A DNA stretch of 64,000 nucleotides from Hanleya hanleyi (Eukaryota; Mollusca; Polyplacophora; Lepidopleurida; Hanleyidae). How positions within the stretch are numbered: position 1 is the stretch's first letter; each line of letters starts with the position of its first letter. Below the pieces are notes generated by a model, which saw nothing but the letters and a program-made list of their open reading frames with translations, made no database searches and had not been told where the DNA came from. The stretch is from assembly GCA_036873755.1 (NCBI GenBank), contig JAVTVY010017525.1:1-64000 (forward strand), written 5' to 3'. Both the position numbers and the translations under genes were made by a program. Shown one piece after another: positions 1-11,675 of this stretch.

Positions 1-80
1 TGTAACATTGGGGAAAATAAACTATATGAAAAAAACTTCTTGTTGTTGTTGTTCTCTCATGTGTCATCCTTGTTGTTGTT
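1..80 (+). terminator. Conserved 3'-end module: AATAAA plus GTT-rich tract
   Basis: TGTAACATTGGGG is followed by AATAAA at 16-21 and then repeated GTT. The same block lies downstream of the zinc-finger genes in B and C, so it is read as their polyadenylation region. Its upstream stem-loop and any gene are outside the window. Confidence 0.5.
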
Positions 81-359
81 GTTGTTCTCTCTCTGGTCCA
101 TATCATGGCGTTATGTTAGAGTGTTAAGGTGTAACGACGGGCGTTGACGGGCATCACTGCATTTCGAAGAATTAGTGACAATTCCATGGAATATCAGAGC
201 TTCTGAGCTATTTCACCAGGGCATTGAAGCATTAAGAATGGTGTTGGTGGGCGTTGCTACAAGATGACACCTCACACGGTCCATTTGGACCGCGGATGGT
301 CCATCTCTACACCAAATACCTTCCTGCACTGCCCCAAAAGGCCCACTTTCGCTACAACT

Positions 360-1390
360 TGTACTAATGACGTCACCAATGACGTACAGATGCCTATAAA
401 TATCCCTGAAATCAGGGTCTATACTCCAAAGGCTACAACATGATACCCCACACGACGCATTCGCAACGCGGAAGTGGTCCATCTCTACACCAAATACCTT
501 CCTGCACACCCCCAAAAAGGCTCACTTTCGCTAATACTCCTACTGATGACGTCATCGATGACGTCACAGATGCTTCGGACATGCCTCAATTCGGAATGTA
601 CACCCCCCGAGAGCTACAAAATGACACCTCACACGACGCATTCGGACTAAGGATGGTGCATCTCTACACCAAACTCACCCTCACGCACCCACAAAATGTC
701 CACTTTCGCTACTACTCGTACCGATGACGTCATCAATGACGTCACAGATGACGCGGACACCCTCAAATCGGAATGTACACCCCGAGAACTACAAGATGAC
801 ACCTTCCAGGACGCATTCGAACCGTGAATAGCCCATCTCGACCCCAAATACCTTCATGTACTGCCCAAAAATGTCCACTTTCGCTACTACTCGTACCGAT
901 GACGTCACGTGACGTCACAGATGACGCGAACATCCCTCAAATCGGAATGTACGCCCCGAGAACTACAAGATGACACCTTCCAGGACGCATTCGAACCGTG
1001 AATAGCCCATCTCGACCCCAAATACCTTCCATGTACTGCCCGAAAATGGCCACTTTCGCTACTACTCGTACCGATGACGTCACCGATGACGTCACAGATG
1101 ACGCGAACATCCCTCAAATCGGAATGTACACCCCGAGAACTACAAGATGACACCTTCAGGACGCATTCGAACCGTGAATAGCCCATCTCGATCCCAAATA
1201 CCTTCATGTACTCCCCGAAAATGCCCACTTTCGCTTACTACTCGTACCAATGACGTCACCGATGACGTCACAGATGACGCGAACATCCCTCAAATCGGAA
1301 TGTACACCCCGAGAACTACAAGATGACACCCTTCAGGACGCATTCGAACCGTGATTAGCCCATCTCGACCCCAAATAACTTCCTTCGCTG
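360..1390. repeat. 175-bp tandem units carrying paired CRE sites
   Basis: TTTCGCTACTACTCGTACC recurs at about 705, 880, 1055 and 1230, a 175-bp step. Each unit has two TGACGTCA octamers 12 bp apart (for example 547-554 and 559-566), then CAGATGACG, a CCCCGAGAACTACAAGATGA stretch, and a copy of the CATCTCGACCCCAAATA block. Related units recur in B, C, D and E. Open frames across this region are by-products of the repeat. Confidence 0.75.
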
Positions 1391-1424
1391 CCCCAAAATG
1401 GCCACTTTACTTACTACAACCAAC

Positions 1425-1436
1425 TGCGCATGCGCA
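1425..1436. promoter_or_regulatory. NRF-1-type palindrome TGCGCATGCGCA
   Basis: This is the first of about 30 perfect or near-perfect copies of this 12-bp palindrome in the window. Others lie near 1605, 7045, 7205, 9795, 14320, 19680, 19845, 35336, 35517, 48790, 56281, 57810 and 58841. It matches the consensus bound by NRF-1 in animals. Occupancy is not shown here. Confidence 0.5.
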
Positions 1437-1744
1437 GATTAACGCGACATGCATTCAAAACCACACCATTCTGACTCTACCCCACACAAGCTTCACTTTC
1501 ACACCTCACACGACCCATTCGAACCGTGATTGGCTCATCTCTAACCCAAACACACCTCTACATAGCACCCAAAATGCCTGTTTTCTATACTACGGCCAGA
1601 CTGCGCATGCGCAGACTATTGAACACGGACGAACCATTAGTGGCCAAGCGCTCCTCCACGAGAGCTTCAAAATAAGACCTCACTCGACCCCATTGACCAT
1701 TAGGGACTCACCTAGACTCCAACATGTCCACCCTGCATGGCCCT

Positions 1745-2080
1745 ATGCACCATAGCCAGGCCTTATGACTTTTTCAAAAAATTTCACCGATTCGCACGGG
1801 GACACTTCCTATCATGTTCTAAATGACGAGACGAGTAAAACGAGACCCCACAACCCTACCGCAAATGTATAGAAGTACGTTTCCCAGGGGACAAACATTG
1901 ATCCTATACCCTCAGTATGGGACTATATGGGGCTCGGTGACTTTTTTCAAAAATTTCACCGATTCGCACGGGGACACTTCCTATCATGTTCTAAATGACG
2001 AGACGAGTAAAACGAGACCTCACAACCCTACCGCAAATGTATAGAAGTACGTTTCCCAGGATGGCCCTATACCTCCCATA
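1745..2080. repeat. 172-bp tandem units of the element arm
   Basis: Two copies begin near 1768 and 1940, each containing AAATTTCACCGATTCGCACG, a TCATGTTCTAAATGACGAGA stretch and CCCTATA motifs. The same units occur at 56650-57140 in C and, more diverged, at 18950-19510 and 35690-36110 in B. Confidence 0.65.
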
Positions 2081-3029
2081 CCCCCATATAGGCATTTTCC
2101 CGTAATTTAGGATAAAGTCCGTATTCCGTATTTTTTCAGGAAAATTTTTACATACACCCACCCTGGAACTAGGGGAAGATAACTCTATTGATAGACAAGC
2201 CCCGTTAAGCCCGGCGACCTATATACCCCTCATACCCCATATAGGCATTTTCCCAGGTTTTTCGATAAAGTCCGTGTTCCGTATTTTTTTTTTTTTTCAG
2301 GAAAAATTTTACATGCACCCACCCAGCCAGCAAATATCCCTTCACCTAGGCTTCACTTTGATACCTCACTCGACCCCATTCGACCATTAGGGGCTCCCCT
2401 AGCTCCAAAACGGCTATTTCCATACCCTTCGGCCACCGCGCATGCGCACAATGCCGCTATTTCAATCCCACACCCAGCCCATTAGATGCCTCCTCACATA
2501 AGCTTCACTTTGATACCTCACTCGACCCCATCGGTCCATTAGGGGCTCCCCTAGCTCCAACATGGCTATTTCCATACCCTTGGGCCACCGCGCATGCGCA
2601 GAATGACGCTAGTTCAATCCCACATCCCACCCTGGAACTAGGGGGAGATAACTCTATTGATAGACAAGCCCCGTTAAGCCCGGCGACCTATATACCCCTC
2701 ATACCCCATATAGGCATTTTCCCAGGTTTTTCGATAAAGTCCGTGTTCCGTATTTTTATTTTTTTCAGGAAAAATTTTACATGCACCCACCCAGCCAGCA
2801 AATACCCCTTCACCTAGGCTTCACTTTGATACCTCACTCGACCCCATTCGACCATTAGGGGCTCCCCTAGCTCCAAAAAGGCTATTTTCATACCCTTCGG
2901 CCACCGCGCATGCGCAGAAGGCCGATATTTCAACCCCACACCCAACCCATTAGATGCCCCTTCACATAAGCTTCACTTTGATACCTCACTCGACTCCATC
3001 GGACCATTTTATCTAGGGACTACTTTTTC

Positions 3030-3084
3030 TCCGCGGAAGCTTTTTCCCGCGACCGCATCACCACCAAAACCGCATCACCGCGGA
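3030..3084. repeat. Subterminal CCGCGG hairpin of element A
   Basis: The segment starts TCCGCGG and ends CCGCGGA, with ACCGCATCACC twice inside. It is shared with B (18278-18332 and 36701-36754) and C (41481-41525 and 58532-58596). It always lies a few hundred bases inside an element end. Confidence 0.65.
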
Positions 3085-3295
3085 TGAATACATGGAACTA
3101 TTTTTGACCTGGAAAAATTGGAACTCTCCTGTGCTGGAGGTAGCTTTTTGGTCAATTTGAAATACTCGCTTCTGATTGGACGAGAGCTCTGTGACGGATT
3201 TGAAATACTCGCTTCTGATTGGATGAGAGCTCCACACATGCTCCACAAAAGTAGGTCAATAATAAGGAATTTGCGGTTTACCTACTACTTGCAAA

Positions 3296-3885
3296 GTACT
3301 ACTTTACGCTCATTTAAAGGGTGGATCTACGTTCCTTACTCTAACAAGGAGAGTATTGAGGACGTACATGTTCGTCCATCCGCAGAGTGAATGAGCGTAT
3401 ATGTACTTATGGAATTCTGAGTCTTTTGCATCCGATCGACATTGTGTTTACATTTGTCAATTCTGGGCTAGTTCCATATGGCTGCCAAAACATTTAGATT
3501 CAGCCTGTACGGTTATATTAGAAACCGGCTATATACTTTCAAGAAATACATCTAATAATATTTTCTGCTGAAGATTTTTAATGTAATCAAAAAAAAACAC
3601 ACATAAGATTGCAAAATAAATCTCGTATAGTTCTTCTTTGTATTTATGGTTGCCATATTTATAAAGATAATACCGGTGATATTAATAATTCTTCCACAAT
3701 TTCCCGTTTACAGAATGCTACGAATTAGCAAACTGATTGGACTAAAACTTCTGAAAATATTTTTAAAGCTAGCTCATTAACCCCGCAACGGACTGGCATA
3801 AATATAATATACTATATAGGGTATAGGCATATATACTCAGTGATTGCAAAATACCGGTATACTTTATTTCTTTAGTTTTCTAGAA
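3296..3885. other. Unique flanking DNA without recognised genes
   Basis: AT-rich sequence between elements A and E. No repeat shared with the elements, no recognisable exon and no long reading frame. It is probably host intron or flank. Confidence 0.5.
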
Positions 3886-3891
3886 TATGTG
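3886..3891. repeat. Left target-site duplication of element E (TATGTG)
   Basis: TATGTG directly precedes the AGTAAGGATG start of E. The matching flank is TATGTA at 7985-7990, one mismatch in six. Confidence 0.6.
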
Positions 3892-5518
3892 AGTAAGGAT
3901 GAGGGTGATGACGTCACGTGTGGATCACGTGGTGGTGACGCCACGGATGATGTCATATCCGGTCACGAGACATCCGGGTCACATCCGGATCAATTGCGAC
4001 ATTCGGTGACGTCACGTCCGGTCACTTGACGGCAACAAGAGTAATCTCCCATTACATATAAGACCCAGTGACTGTTAATCTCATGCATGTATGGGAAGGA
4101 CAATGTTTAACCTAATGGGAGACCCACGCATCGTCATTTGCGGTATAGGGTGTGGCCCCTTGTTTTCATCATCTCGAGCTGTAGAACGCGATGGGAGGGG
4201 TCTCGAGGCGAGGCGTTGAAATTTTGTTGAAAAGTTTTTGTGCGTATGCGCACTGAGCACTGGAGTGGACGTTTTTGGGTCGAGGTGGACCCCTAGTGGT
4301 CCGATCGGGTCGTGTGAGGTATCAGTGTGAAGCTCTCGTGGGGGAGCGTCCAACTGGATGGGTGTGGAGTGGAACTGACGTCATTCTTCGCATGGGCAGT
4401 AGAAAAAGGGTATTGGAATTGATGTTTTGGGGTCGAGGTGGGCCAACAATGGTCCGATTGGGTCGTATGATGTGTCAATGTGTAGCTCTCGTCGGGGTCC
4501 ATCCGAATGGACTGTTGATTCGTCCGTTTTCAACATTCTACGCATGCACAGACAGGGAATTGTGGGAAAAGGGCATTGGAAGGAGCGTTTTGGGGTCGAG
4601 GTAGACCTATAATGGTCTGAATGGGTCGTGGGAGGTATTAGTGTGAAGCTCTCGTGTGGGAGCGTCGAGCTGGATGGGTGTGGGGTGAGAATAGCGTTAA
4701 AAGTGCATGGGAATGGACGTCTTGATGTCGAGATGGACCATAATGGCCCGATTGGCTCGTATCAGGCCTTATTTTGAAGTTCTCTTGTGGTAGCGTCGGA
4801 GTGGACTGGTGTCTTGTCCGGTTTCCTCGTTCTACGCATGCGTAGTCTGGCTGTAGCATAGAATGCAGGCATTTGGTCGTGCAAGGGGTGTGTTTGGGCG
4901 ATTGAGGGACCATCTGTGGTCCAAATGGACCGTGTGGGGTATCATCTTGAAGCTCTCGTGGTGTAGACCACGACTTGAGGGATGTCCACGTCATCTGTGA
5001 CGTCATCACCCTTAGTAGTATGAAACCCAGTAAATTTGCCCTGTGACCTCGTGGAGGGTTTTACAGGAACGCCTTATCGCCCTGTCTGAACTGAGTGGGC
5101 ATTTTTGGAGTGTGAAGGAAGGTGTTTGGGGTAGAGATGGACCATCCGTGGTCCAAATGGACCGTGGGAGGTTTCATCTTGTAGCTCTCTGCATGTAGAG
5201 GGGTATGATTTCTGTTGGAAGTCGCATCGTGATACGCATTCGCAGTTCGGCAGTAGTAACGAAAGATATCATTTTGGGCGTAGGCAATGACAAGTATGGG
5301 CTATGAAGGGGCCCATCTTTGGTCCAAATGGACCGGTTGGGGTATTCCGGTGAATCTTTCGTGGGAATATATTTGCCTTCCGGGAATTTTCTGGGAAAAC
5401 CCCTGTTCAATTTATAGATCACTCTGGAGTAGTAGAGAAAGGGAAGTTTCAGAGGCGCAATGGAGTGTGTTTTGAGGAGATAAGGGCCTTGTTCGAACTG
5501 ACTACCTGGTAGGGTTAC

Positions 5519-5695
5519 CTGTGTGTGTGTGTGTGGTGTTGGTGTTGGTGGTGTGTGTGTTTGTGGTAGTAGTGTGTGGTGGTGGCGGTGGTGGTGGTGG
5601 TGGTGGTGGTGTGGTGTGGTGTATGTGTTTGTGGTGGTGTTGGTGGTGCTGCTAGTGGTGGTGGGTGCCGTGGTGGTGGTGGTGTCTGTACATAT
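5519..5695. repeat. GT/GTG microsatellite
   Basis: Long run of TG and TGG repeats in the centre of element E. It yields an artefactual Val/Gly/Trp-rich frame. Confidence 0.9.
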
Positions 5696-5727
5696 AGGGA
5701 TTAATACGTGTCCCTCATCAGTCCGTG

Positions 5728-5895
5728 ACTGAGTGAGTGAGTGAGTGAGTGAGTGAGTGAGTGAGTGAGGGATTGATTGAGTGAGTGAGGCGTACCCAGC
5801 GCCCTTGAGGCGTGTCCAACGCCCGTATTAACGCATGGACGCACTAACGATGGTGAATGAGTGAGTGAGTGAGGGAGTGAGTGAGTGAGTGATTG
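5728..5895. repeat. GAGT microsatellite with interruption
   Basis: GAGTGAGT runs at about 5731-5790 and 5857-5894. The interruption contains GTGTCCAACGCCCGTATTAA. A related CTCA tract is in element D at 16.4-16.56 kb. Confidence 0.85.
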
Positions 5896-5964
5896 GTCAT
5901 ATAAGGTCGAGTGTACGCCATTAGCCTCAGTCTGTGTCCATCCCTTGAGTCTTAATACCATGAT

Positions 5965-6062
5965 ACCGATGAGAGAACAACAACAACAAGGATGACAGGT
6001 CAATCATTTTATTCTCCCCTCCAGTACATCATACCCACGCTGGGGGAGCCGCGTTGGGTATG
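5965..6062 (-). terminator. Conserved 3'-end module in element E
   Basis: On the minus strand there is a GGCTCCCCCAGC stem-loop, a CATTGG-like spacer, AATAAA (6008-6013 as TTTATT on plus), then a GTT-rich tract. No gene remains upstream of it in E, so it is a leftover of the gene-bearing form. Confidence 0.5.
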
Positions 6063-7984
6063 TTTACAATTCTCGTATGCTCTTATCCAATCAGAAGCCG
6101 TCCTTTGAGAAAGTTCAATCCTTGACAACAGGGTGCGGGTGCACCACCACACACACTACCACAAAGACACACACCACACCACCTCCACTACCACACACAC
6201 ACACACACACACACAGGTAACTCTACCAGGTAGCCAGTTCGAACAAGGTCCTTATCTCCTCCAAACGCACTCGATTTCACCTCCGAAACTCCCCTTTCTC
6301 TACTACTCCTAAGTGATCTATAAATAGAACAGGGGTTTTCCCCGAAAATTCCCACGAAAGCTTCACTAGGATACCCCAACCGGTAAATTTGGACCAAAGA
6401 TGGGTCCCTTCGTTGCCCAAACATGTCATTGCCCACGCACAAAATGACATCTTTCGTTACTACTACCAAACTGCGAATGCGTATCACGATGCGACTTCCA
6501 ACAGAAACCATACCATTCGTTGTCTACATGCTGAGAGCTACAAGATGACACCTCTCAAGGCCCATTTGGACCACGGATGGTCCATCTCTACCCCAAAAAC
6601 CTTCCTTCACACCCCCAGAATGCCCACTTTGGCTACTACTCCTACTGATAACGTCCCCAATGACGTCACAGATGGCGTGAACATCCCTTAAGTCTACACC
6701 CCTGGTACAATTTCGCACAAAAGTTAAAACACTGTTGTGCTAGGGCGTTAAGGCGCTAGGATAAGGCGATAGGTCGTTAAGGCGTTACAATAATGCGTTC
6801 AGGCAGGGCGTTAAGACGTTACTGTAAAACTCTCCAAAAAGGTCACAGGGCAAATATACTGGATTTTTGCTTTCACTACTACTAAGCGTGATGACGTCAC
6901 AGACGACGTGGACATCCCTCAAGTCGTGGTCTACACCACGAAAGCTTCAAGATGACACCCCACACGGTCCATTTGGACCACGGAAGGTCCCTCAATCGCT
7001 CAAACACACCCCCACGCACCTCCAAAATGCCTGCTTTCTATATTACGGCCAGACTGCGCATGCGCAGAATGAGGAAACCGGACTAGATACCAGTGCAATC
7101 CGACGCTACCCCAAGAGAACTTCAAAATAAGACCTCATACGAGTCAATCGGACCACCATGGGTCCATCTCGACCTCAAAACGTCCATTCCCATGCCCTTT
7201 TTCTACTGCGCATGCGCAGATAGACGATATACCCCTATTCCTGCCCCTTCCAGTGCCCTTTTCCCACAATTCCCTGTCTGCGCCTGCGCAGAATGTTGAA
7301 AACGGACGACTCAAGCCAGGTCGGATGGACCCCCACGAGAGGTACACATTGACACCTCATACGACCCAATCGGATCATTATTGGCCCACCTCGACCCCAA
7401 ATCTTCCATTCCAATACACTTTTTCTACTGCGCAAGCGCAGAATGACGTTAGTTCTACCCCACACCCATCCAGTTGGACGCTCTCCCACGAGAGCTTCAC
7501 ACTGATACCTCACACGACCCAATCCGACCATTTGGGGTCCACCTCGACCCAGATACGTCCACCCCAGCGCTACTTACCCAGTGCGCATGAGAACAGTAAC
7601 TTTTCAACAAACTTTTAACGCCTGGCCTCGAGACCCCTCCCACCGTGTTCTACAACTCGAGATGAAGAAAATAAGGGGCCACACCCTATACCGCAAATGT
7701 CGATGCGTGGATTTCCCATTAGGTCAAACATTGTCCTTCTCATACATGCATGAGATTAACAGTCACTGGGTCTTATATGTAAGGGGAGATCACTCTTGTT
7801 GGGCCGTCACGTGGCCGGACGTGGCCTCACCGGAAGTGACCCGGATGTGACCTTTGATACGGATGTGACTCGGATGTCGCGTGACCGGATGTGACGTCAT
7901 CTGTGACGTCAGCACCACGTGACCCACACATGACGTCAACACCCTCACCCTCAATGCGCGGAAATCGGTCGTCTTACTACTACT

Positions 7985-7990
7985 TATGTA
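7985..7990. repeat. Right target-site duplication of element E (TATGTA)
   Basis: Follows TACTACTACT at the right end of E and matches the left flank in five of six positions. Confidence 0.6.
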
Positions 7991-8225
7991 ATCAATAACC
8001 CATTAGTTTTTGTATAGTATTTTAGGACAGTGTTTCAACAGTGCGTGGATTTCTTCTCTATTGACTCTTGGCAGCGTGTATAAGCTTTGTTTCTGTAAGC
8101 ATACTAATTAACTTACAGCGTTCGTATGAAAAAGTATCAGATTTGTATTGTGTATGCATGGTTTAAGGATTATTCTGGTACACGATTTTGATCATCAAAT
8201 ATATTGCATATATGGCCGAATTTAA

Positions 8226-8470
8226 TCGCGGTGTGAATCGAATTTTCTCGCGGTGTAAATCACGCATTGCGAGGACAAAATCAGAAAATGAAAATTGAGG
8301 AGAATAAAGCGACTAGAAGAAGCAAAATATTGCGCCCATGCTCGGGCATGTTTTTATGGAAATGTGTACGAGATAAGTGCATTATTGTACGCGTCTGTCA
8401 AGTCTTAATATGTGAAAGTCTCATTTATGGGTAATAGTTTTCTTCGGAAAACAGAATTGTTTATTAACGA
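8226..8470. repeat. Inverted repeat F, left arm
   Basis: Shares, inverted, long stretches with 10835-11060: GAGGACAAAATCAGAAAATG, GAAATGTGTACGAGATA and ATGTGAAAGTCTCATTTATG. Outside it lie CGCGGTNTAA motifs. The arms bound a 2.8-kb segment holding a RecQ fragment and a 164-bp direct repeat. The true ends and a target duplication could not be fixed. Confidence 0.7.
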
Positions 8471-9134
8471 AAGTACTAAACTGAGCTTCATATTTTATTT
8501 TTATATTTATTATTTATTTATTTAATTCATATTTGATTTTTTTAGGCTTCATATTACAGGCACCTATTTGTCGATTGCAATTTTCGATTTGAAATCTAAC
8601 GTGGTACAACTCGACATAGTTGACGAAAATTCAAAATTATTCTTCATGAAATTATTCCACCAATGTAGTCATACATTCAGTCTGAATACCCTCAAAAATA
8701 TACATAGGTATTATGAAGTGTACCGTCGATTATTGTTGAAATATCAATAGCTTTGAAGACTGACACGTACCGTACAACACCAACATTCCGGTTCAGCTGG
8801 GCCTCAGAGTAAAACATATTACTTTTAGAATGACAAAGGATTTCGCATGTCGCTAATCAAGATCTGGGATAGTCCCTACAACAAATCTTTCAGATGACCT
8901 CCGAACGTTTGTTCCCCGGGTCAAGTAGTCGCCCAATGAGACGCCTCGTAGTATAGCGTGTCGGCTTATACTCCAAAATTAACGTTGTTGTTGCGATGCA
9001 GTTATGAAATGATTTTATGAAACAAAATAACCGTACATATATATCCAGCAGTTCAAGAAATATCCCTTGATCTTTTCACCTGGTCTGTCATTGAAGAGAC
9101 CAACGGGGAGCAAATAATAATCTTCGGTGATCGC

Positions 9135-9341
9135 TCATGGACTGGAGTCGAGAGCAAGGACTTCGTCAGCCGCCTGGACTGGATTTTTCTGTGTCCGTAC
9201 ACTCGGCAACATCTGGTGAGGCAAAGATTTCCCGTAGCCGGTAGGGAGAACGGCTATACAGTGTCCTTCACGTAGCATGCAAGAAAGCATCTGCAGTTGC
9301 TCCTGCTTTAATGCGGGCACGTCAAATTTATGGCACACCAT
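9135..9341 (-). pseudogene. RecQ-like helicase N-terminal fragment
   Basis: The 68-residue frame contains an LKQEQLQML stretch followed by IAVLPTGYGKSLPHQ. That matches the Walker A region of RecQ-type DEAH helicases (PTGYGKS, then L-x-x-Q). After about 50 residues the similarity stops. Motifs II to VI are missing and the helicase is far below the family's usual size, so this is a broken fragment. RecQ-like fragments with this VLPTGYGKS form are often found in repeats of marine invertebrates (from memory). It lies inside inverted repeat F, so it may be a remnant of that element's cargo. Confidence 0.55.
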
Positions 9342-9689
9342 AATTTTCGATCTCGCCCTTGAACTTCGCCGCCACTGAATATAGACACTTATTCGCCTGT
9401 TGAAGTTGGACTGTGATTGGTCGCCAGTCTGACATGCACGACAGATTTAAGATACAGACTGTTCCAGATCTTAATTAGCGACATGCCATTTTGAGGAGCG
9501 CTTATTAAGTCTGAGTCAGATCGACATTCATTGTAATGGACAAGAGCAGAATGCTGCCATACAAATTCTTTATTGCGATGGAATGAACATTCGAACTCCT
9601 TTGTCATTATCTACCTAGTATAATCCGTGGTGTGTCCGACTCCTCCTCCTACCCCTACTCCTTCTACTCCGCTTTACTCACTGCACAGC

Positions 9690-10022
9690 GGGTCGCATAG
9701 GTGTGGCGCGGGATAGGGTGGGGCGAGAGACCTGGGGTTTTCACTACCTGAGATTCCATGGACCAGGCTTACGCCCTACAGTAGAATGGGTCGACTGCGC
9801 ATGCGCGATTAGTAGTGCACGATGAGTAGTATAGAAAGGGCCCGCGATCTCCCTATCCCTATAGGTGTGGCGCGGGATAGGGTGGAGCGAGAGACCTGGT
9901 GTTTTCGCTACCTGAGATTCCATGGGCCAGGCTTGCACCCTACAGTAGAATGGGTCGACTGCGCATGCGCGATGAGTAGTATAGCAAGGGCACGCGATCG
10001 CCCTATCCCTATAAACCCATGG
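9690..10022. repeat. Two direct copies of a 164-bp unit with an NRF-1 site
   Basis: GGTGTGGCGCGGGATAGGGT starts near 9699 and again near 9863. Each copy ends in ACTGCGCATGCGC and then GATGAGTAGTATAG, a string that resembles the start of element C. The reading frames here are shadows of the repeat. Confidence 0.75.
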
Positions 10023-10587
10023 GGGTGAATGAACCCATGGAGGTGAATGAGCCATGGGGGTGAATGAGCACTCGTAAAAGTAAAGTGCTAATGTCGAAAG
10101 TTTACCTGTTGTAAGAACCGTAATTAGCGAACTGAAAAGTGTACACGTCTGCCAATGTCAGTATCGCAACAGTTTATGAAACTACCGCGATCTTTCAAAA
10201 TAAGCGGTTATTTAATTTATCCATATGATCAACCAGGTTTTCTATACACGTCGACAAAAGCTGGAAACCATTCGTTCTTTACTGTGGTACATAAGCAGTG
10301 TGACTAACGTCACAGGACCCACGAAATAGGGTAGGCATTAGGACTCCGACGCGAACTGAACTCTTGGAAATCTCCACCCCCAGTTGAAACCCTGCCTATA
10401 TTAAGATGGGCACTGCCCAAGTCAGAAACACCGGGGATTTTAATCAAAAATCACCAGAAATTTTCATCAAAAGTAGGTCAGCTCAGAACTTGCTGGTAAC
10501 AGTCCCCTAATGCACCTTCATGCAAAATATCAAGGTTCTAATGTCAACGGTTCTCCTTATTTTGCCGACGAAAGGATTCGGATGGAC

Positions 10588-10624
10588 TCACTCATTCACT
10601 CATTCACTCACTCACTCACTCACT
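10588..10624. repeat. CACT/CATT microsatellite
   Basis: ACTCATTCACTCATTCACTC followed by repeated ACTC. Confidence 0.85.
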
Positions 10625-10834
10625 GACCACCGGACAATTTGCAGATGGTAGCCTACTTCGTAGGAAAAACAAGGGAAGATCGCGATCCCATAGGCAAATT
10701 ATCAAGATCAATGTGCATGGCATCAATGATCTGACCTGATTATTGCACTGTTTTACGCTGCATTGAAACCGATTGAAGCCGGTGCTTGATTAATAAAATA
10801 TTAAGACTTCAAGATCTCCAGTTCAGCAGTTTTA

Positions 10835-11060
10835 TTTAAAAACGTTTGTTTTCCGGAGAACACCATTGCCCATAAATGAGACTTTCACATATTAAAGCTT
10901 TGCAGACGCGTACAACCATGCATGCACTCATCTCGTACACATTTCCATAATAACGTGCCCGATTATGAACGTGATATTTTGCTTCTTCTGATCGGAATGT
11001 TTGTTCTCAATTTTCATTTTCTGATTTTGTCCTCGCAATGCGCGGAAAATTCGATTTACG
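10835..11060. repeat. Inverted repeat F, right arm
   Basis: Inverted partner of 8226-8470, with shared ATAAATGAGACTTTCACAT and CATTTTCTGATTTTGTCCTC. It is followed by repeated CGATTTACGCCGCGGTTAAA-like units up to 11110. Confidence 0.7.
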
Positions 11061-11675
11061 ACGCGGTTAAAAGTCGATTTACGCCGCGGTTAAAGTCGAT
11101 TTAGACAGCGGTCAAAATCAACGAGGTTTCGGCATTAACGGCGTACCATAAACGGCGTACACTGGAAGTGGTTTCTGCTCAACGCTACAACGTCGAGATG
11201 ATCCATGTGACGCCCGGTCTGGGTGACTGAACTGTGCGATCAACATAGTGTTAAGTGATTAATTTTGAGACCTAAACACTGTGTGAACACCAAGGTACAT
11301 GTAATTCGTGAACCTATTACGTAATTATGACTGGTCGAACTGTGCTGGTATTTTATCGGGGCTGCTGTACTTGTGATAATGTACTGATCCGAACAATTTC
11401 TATTTCTCCAAACTGACAGTACTCCAAAACATTCAAATATCAGCACGAGTAGTGCATGGGAATTTATTGTGATGTAATTGTTTGGTGTGTTTTTTTGTTT
11501 TTGTTTTTTGAATGACTGTGGGTGCGTGTATTCATTATTATTACTTAAGTCAGAATTGCATTTGTCAAAAAATCCAATCTCTTATTAATTTCTTTCTGAA
11601 TTAGGGTCCTCACAATCTTATTCGTGACATTTATGCAGCGAGACTGATAATTACTTGGTCTACTTTGAAACTTAC
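11061..11675. other. Intron of the MARVEL gene, no feature seen
   Basis: After the CGCGGT units there is plain AT-rich sequence. No further exon of the minus-strand gene could be recognised between its donor at 11675 and inverted repeat F. Confidence 0.45.

Larger units (their letters stand above)
1..3289. mobile_element. Element A: right arm of a large AGTAGTA-ended inverted-repeat element, left part outside the window
   Basis: The block matches, in the same orientation, the right arm of element C (55.3-58.9 kb) and, inverted, C's left arm (41.3-50.0 kb). The order is: 3'-end module, 175-bp CRE-rich units, 172-bp units, subterminal CCGCGG hairpin, terminus. It ends in CCTACTACT at 3281-3289, the inverse of the AGTAGTA start seen in B, C and H. 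The last 30 bases share GCAAATTCCTTATTAT (inverted) with the left end of C. No coding capacity is seen. The flank after the end is TGCAAA, but the left partner needed to test a target duplication is off the window. Confidence 0.65.
3892..7984. mobile_element. Element E: 4.1-kb inverted-duplicated, non-autonomous AGTAGTA-family element
   Basis: The left end reads AGTAAGGATGAGGGTG and the right end, inverted, AGTAGTAGTAAGACGACC. Both then run into CRE and CACGTG-rich DNA and an ATAAGACCCAGTGACTGTTA block (left near 4060, right near 7750). Arms of about 1.6-1.8 kb pair across a centre at 5.5-6.0 kb holding microsatellites. For example, the GGAGATAAGG stretch near 5480 is matched inverted near 6255. 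The flanks are TATGTG and TATGTA. No protein gene is recognised. It looks like a minimal non-autonomous relative of B, mobilised in trans; this is inference. Confidence 0.72.

Noticed and set aside
3281..3317. Alternative end of element A at a second TACTACTT (3298-3305)
   Set aside because: Homology with the C left end stops at the first TACTACT; the second occurrence looks like chance in the flank.
5523..5732. Val/Gly/Trp-rich frame
   Set aside because: Translation of a GT/GTG microsatellite.
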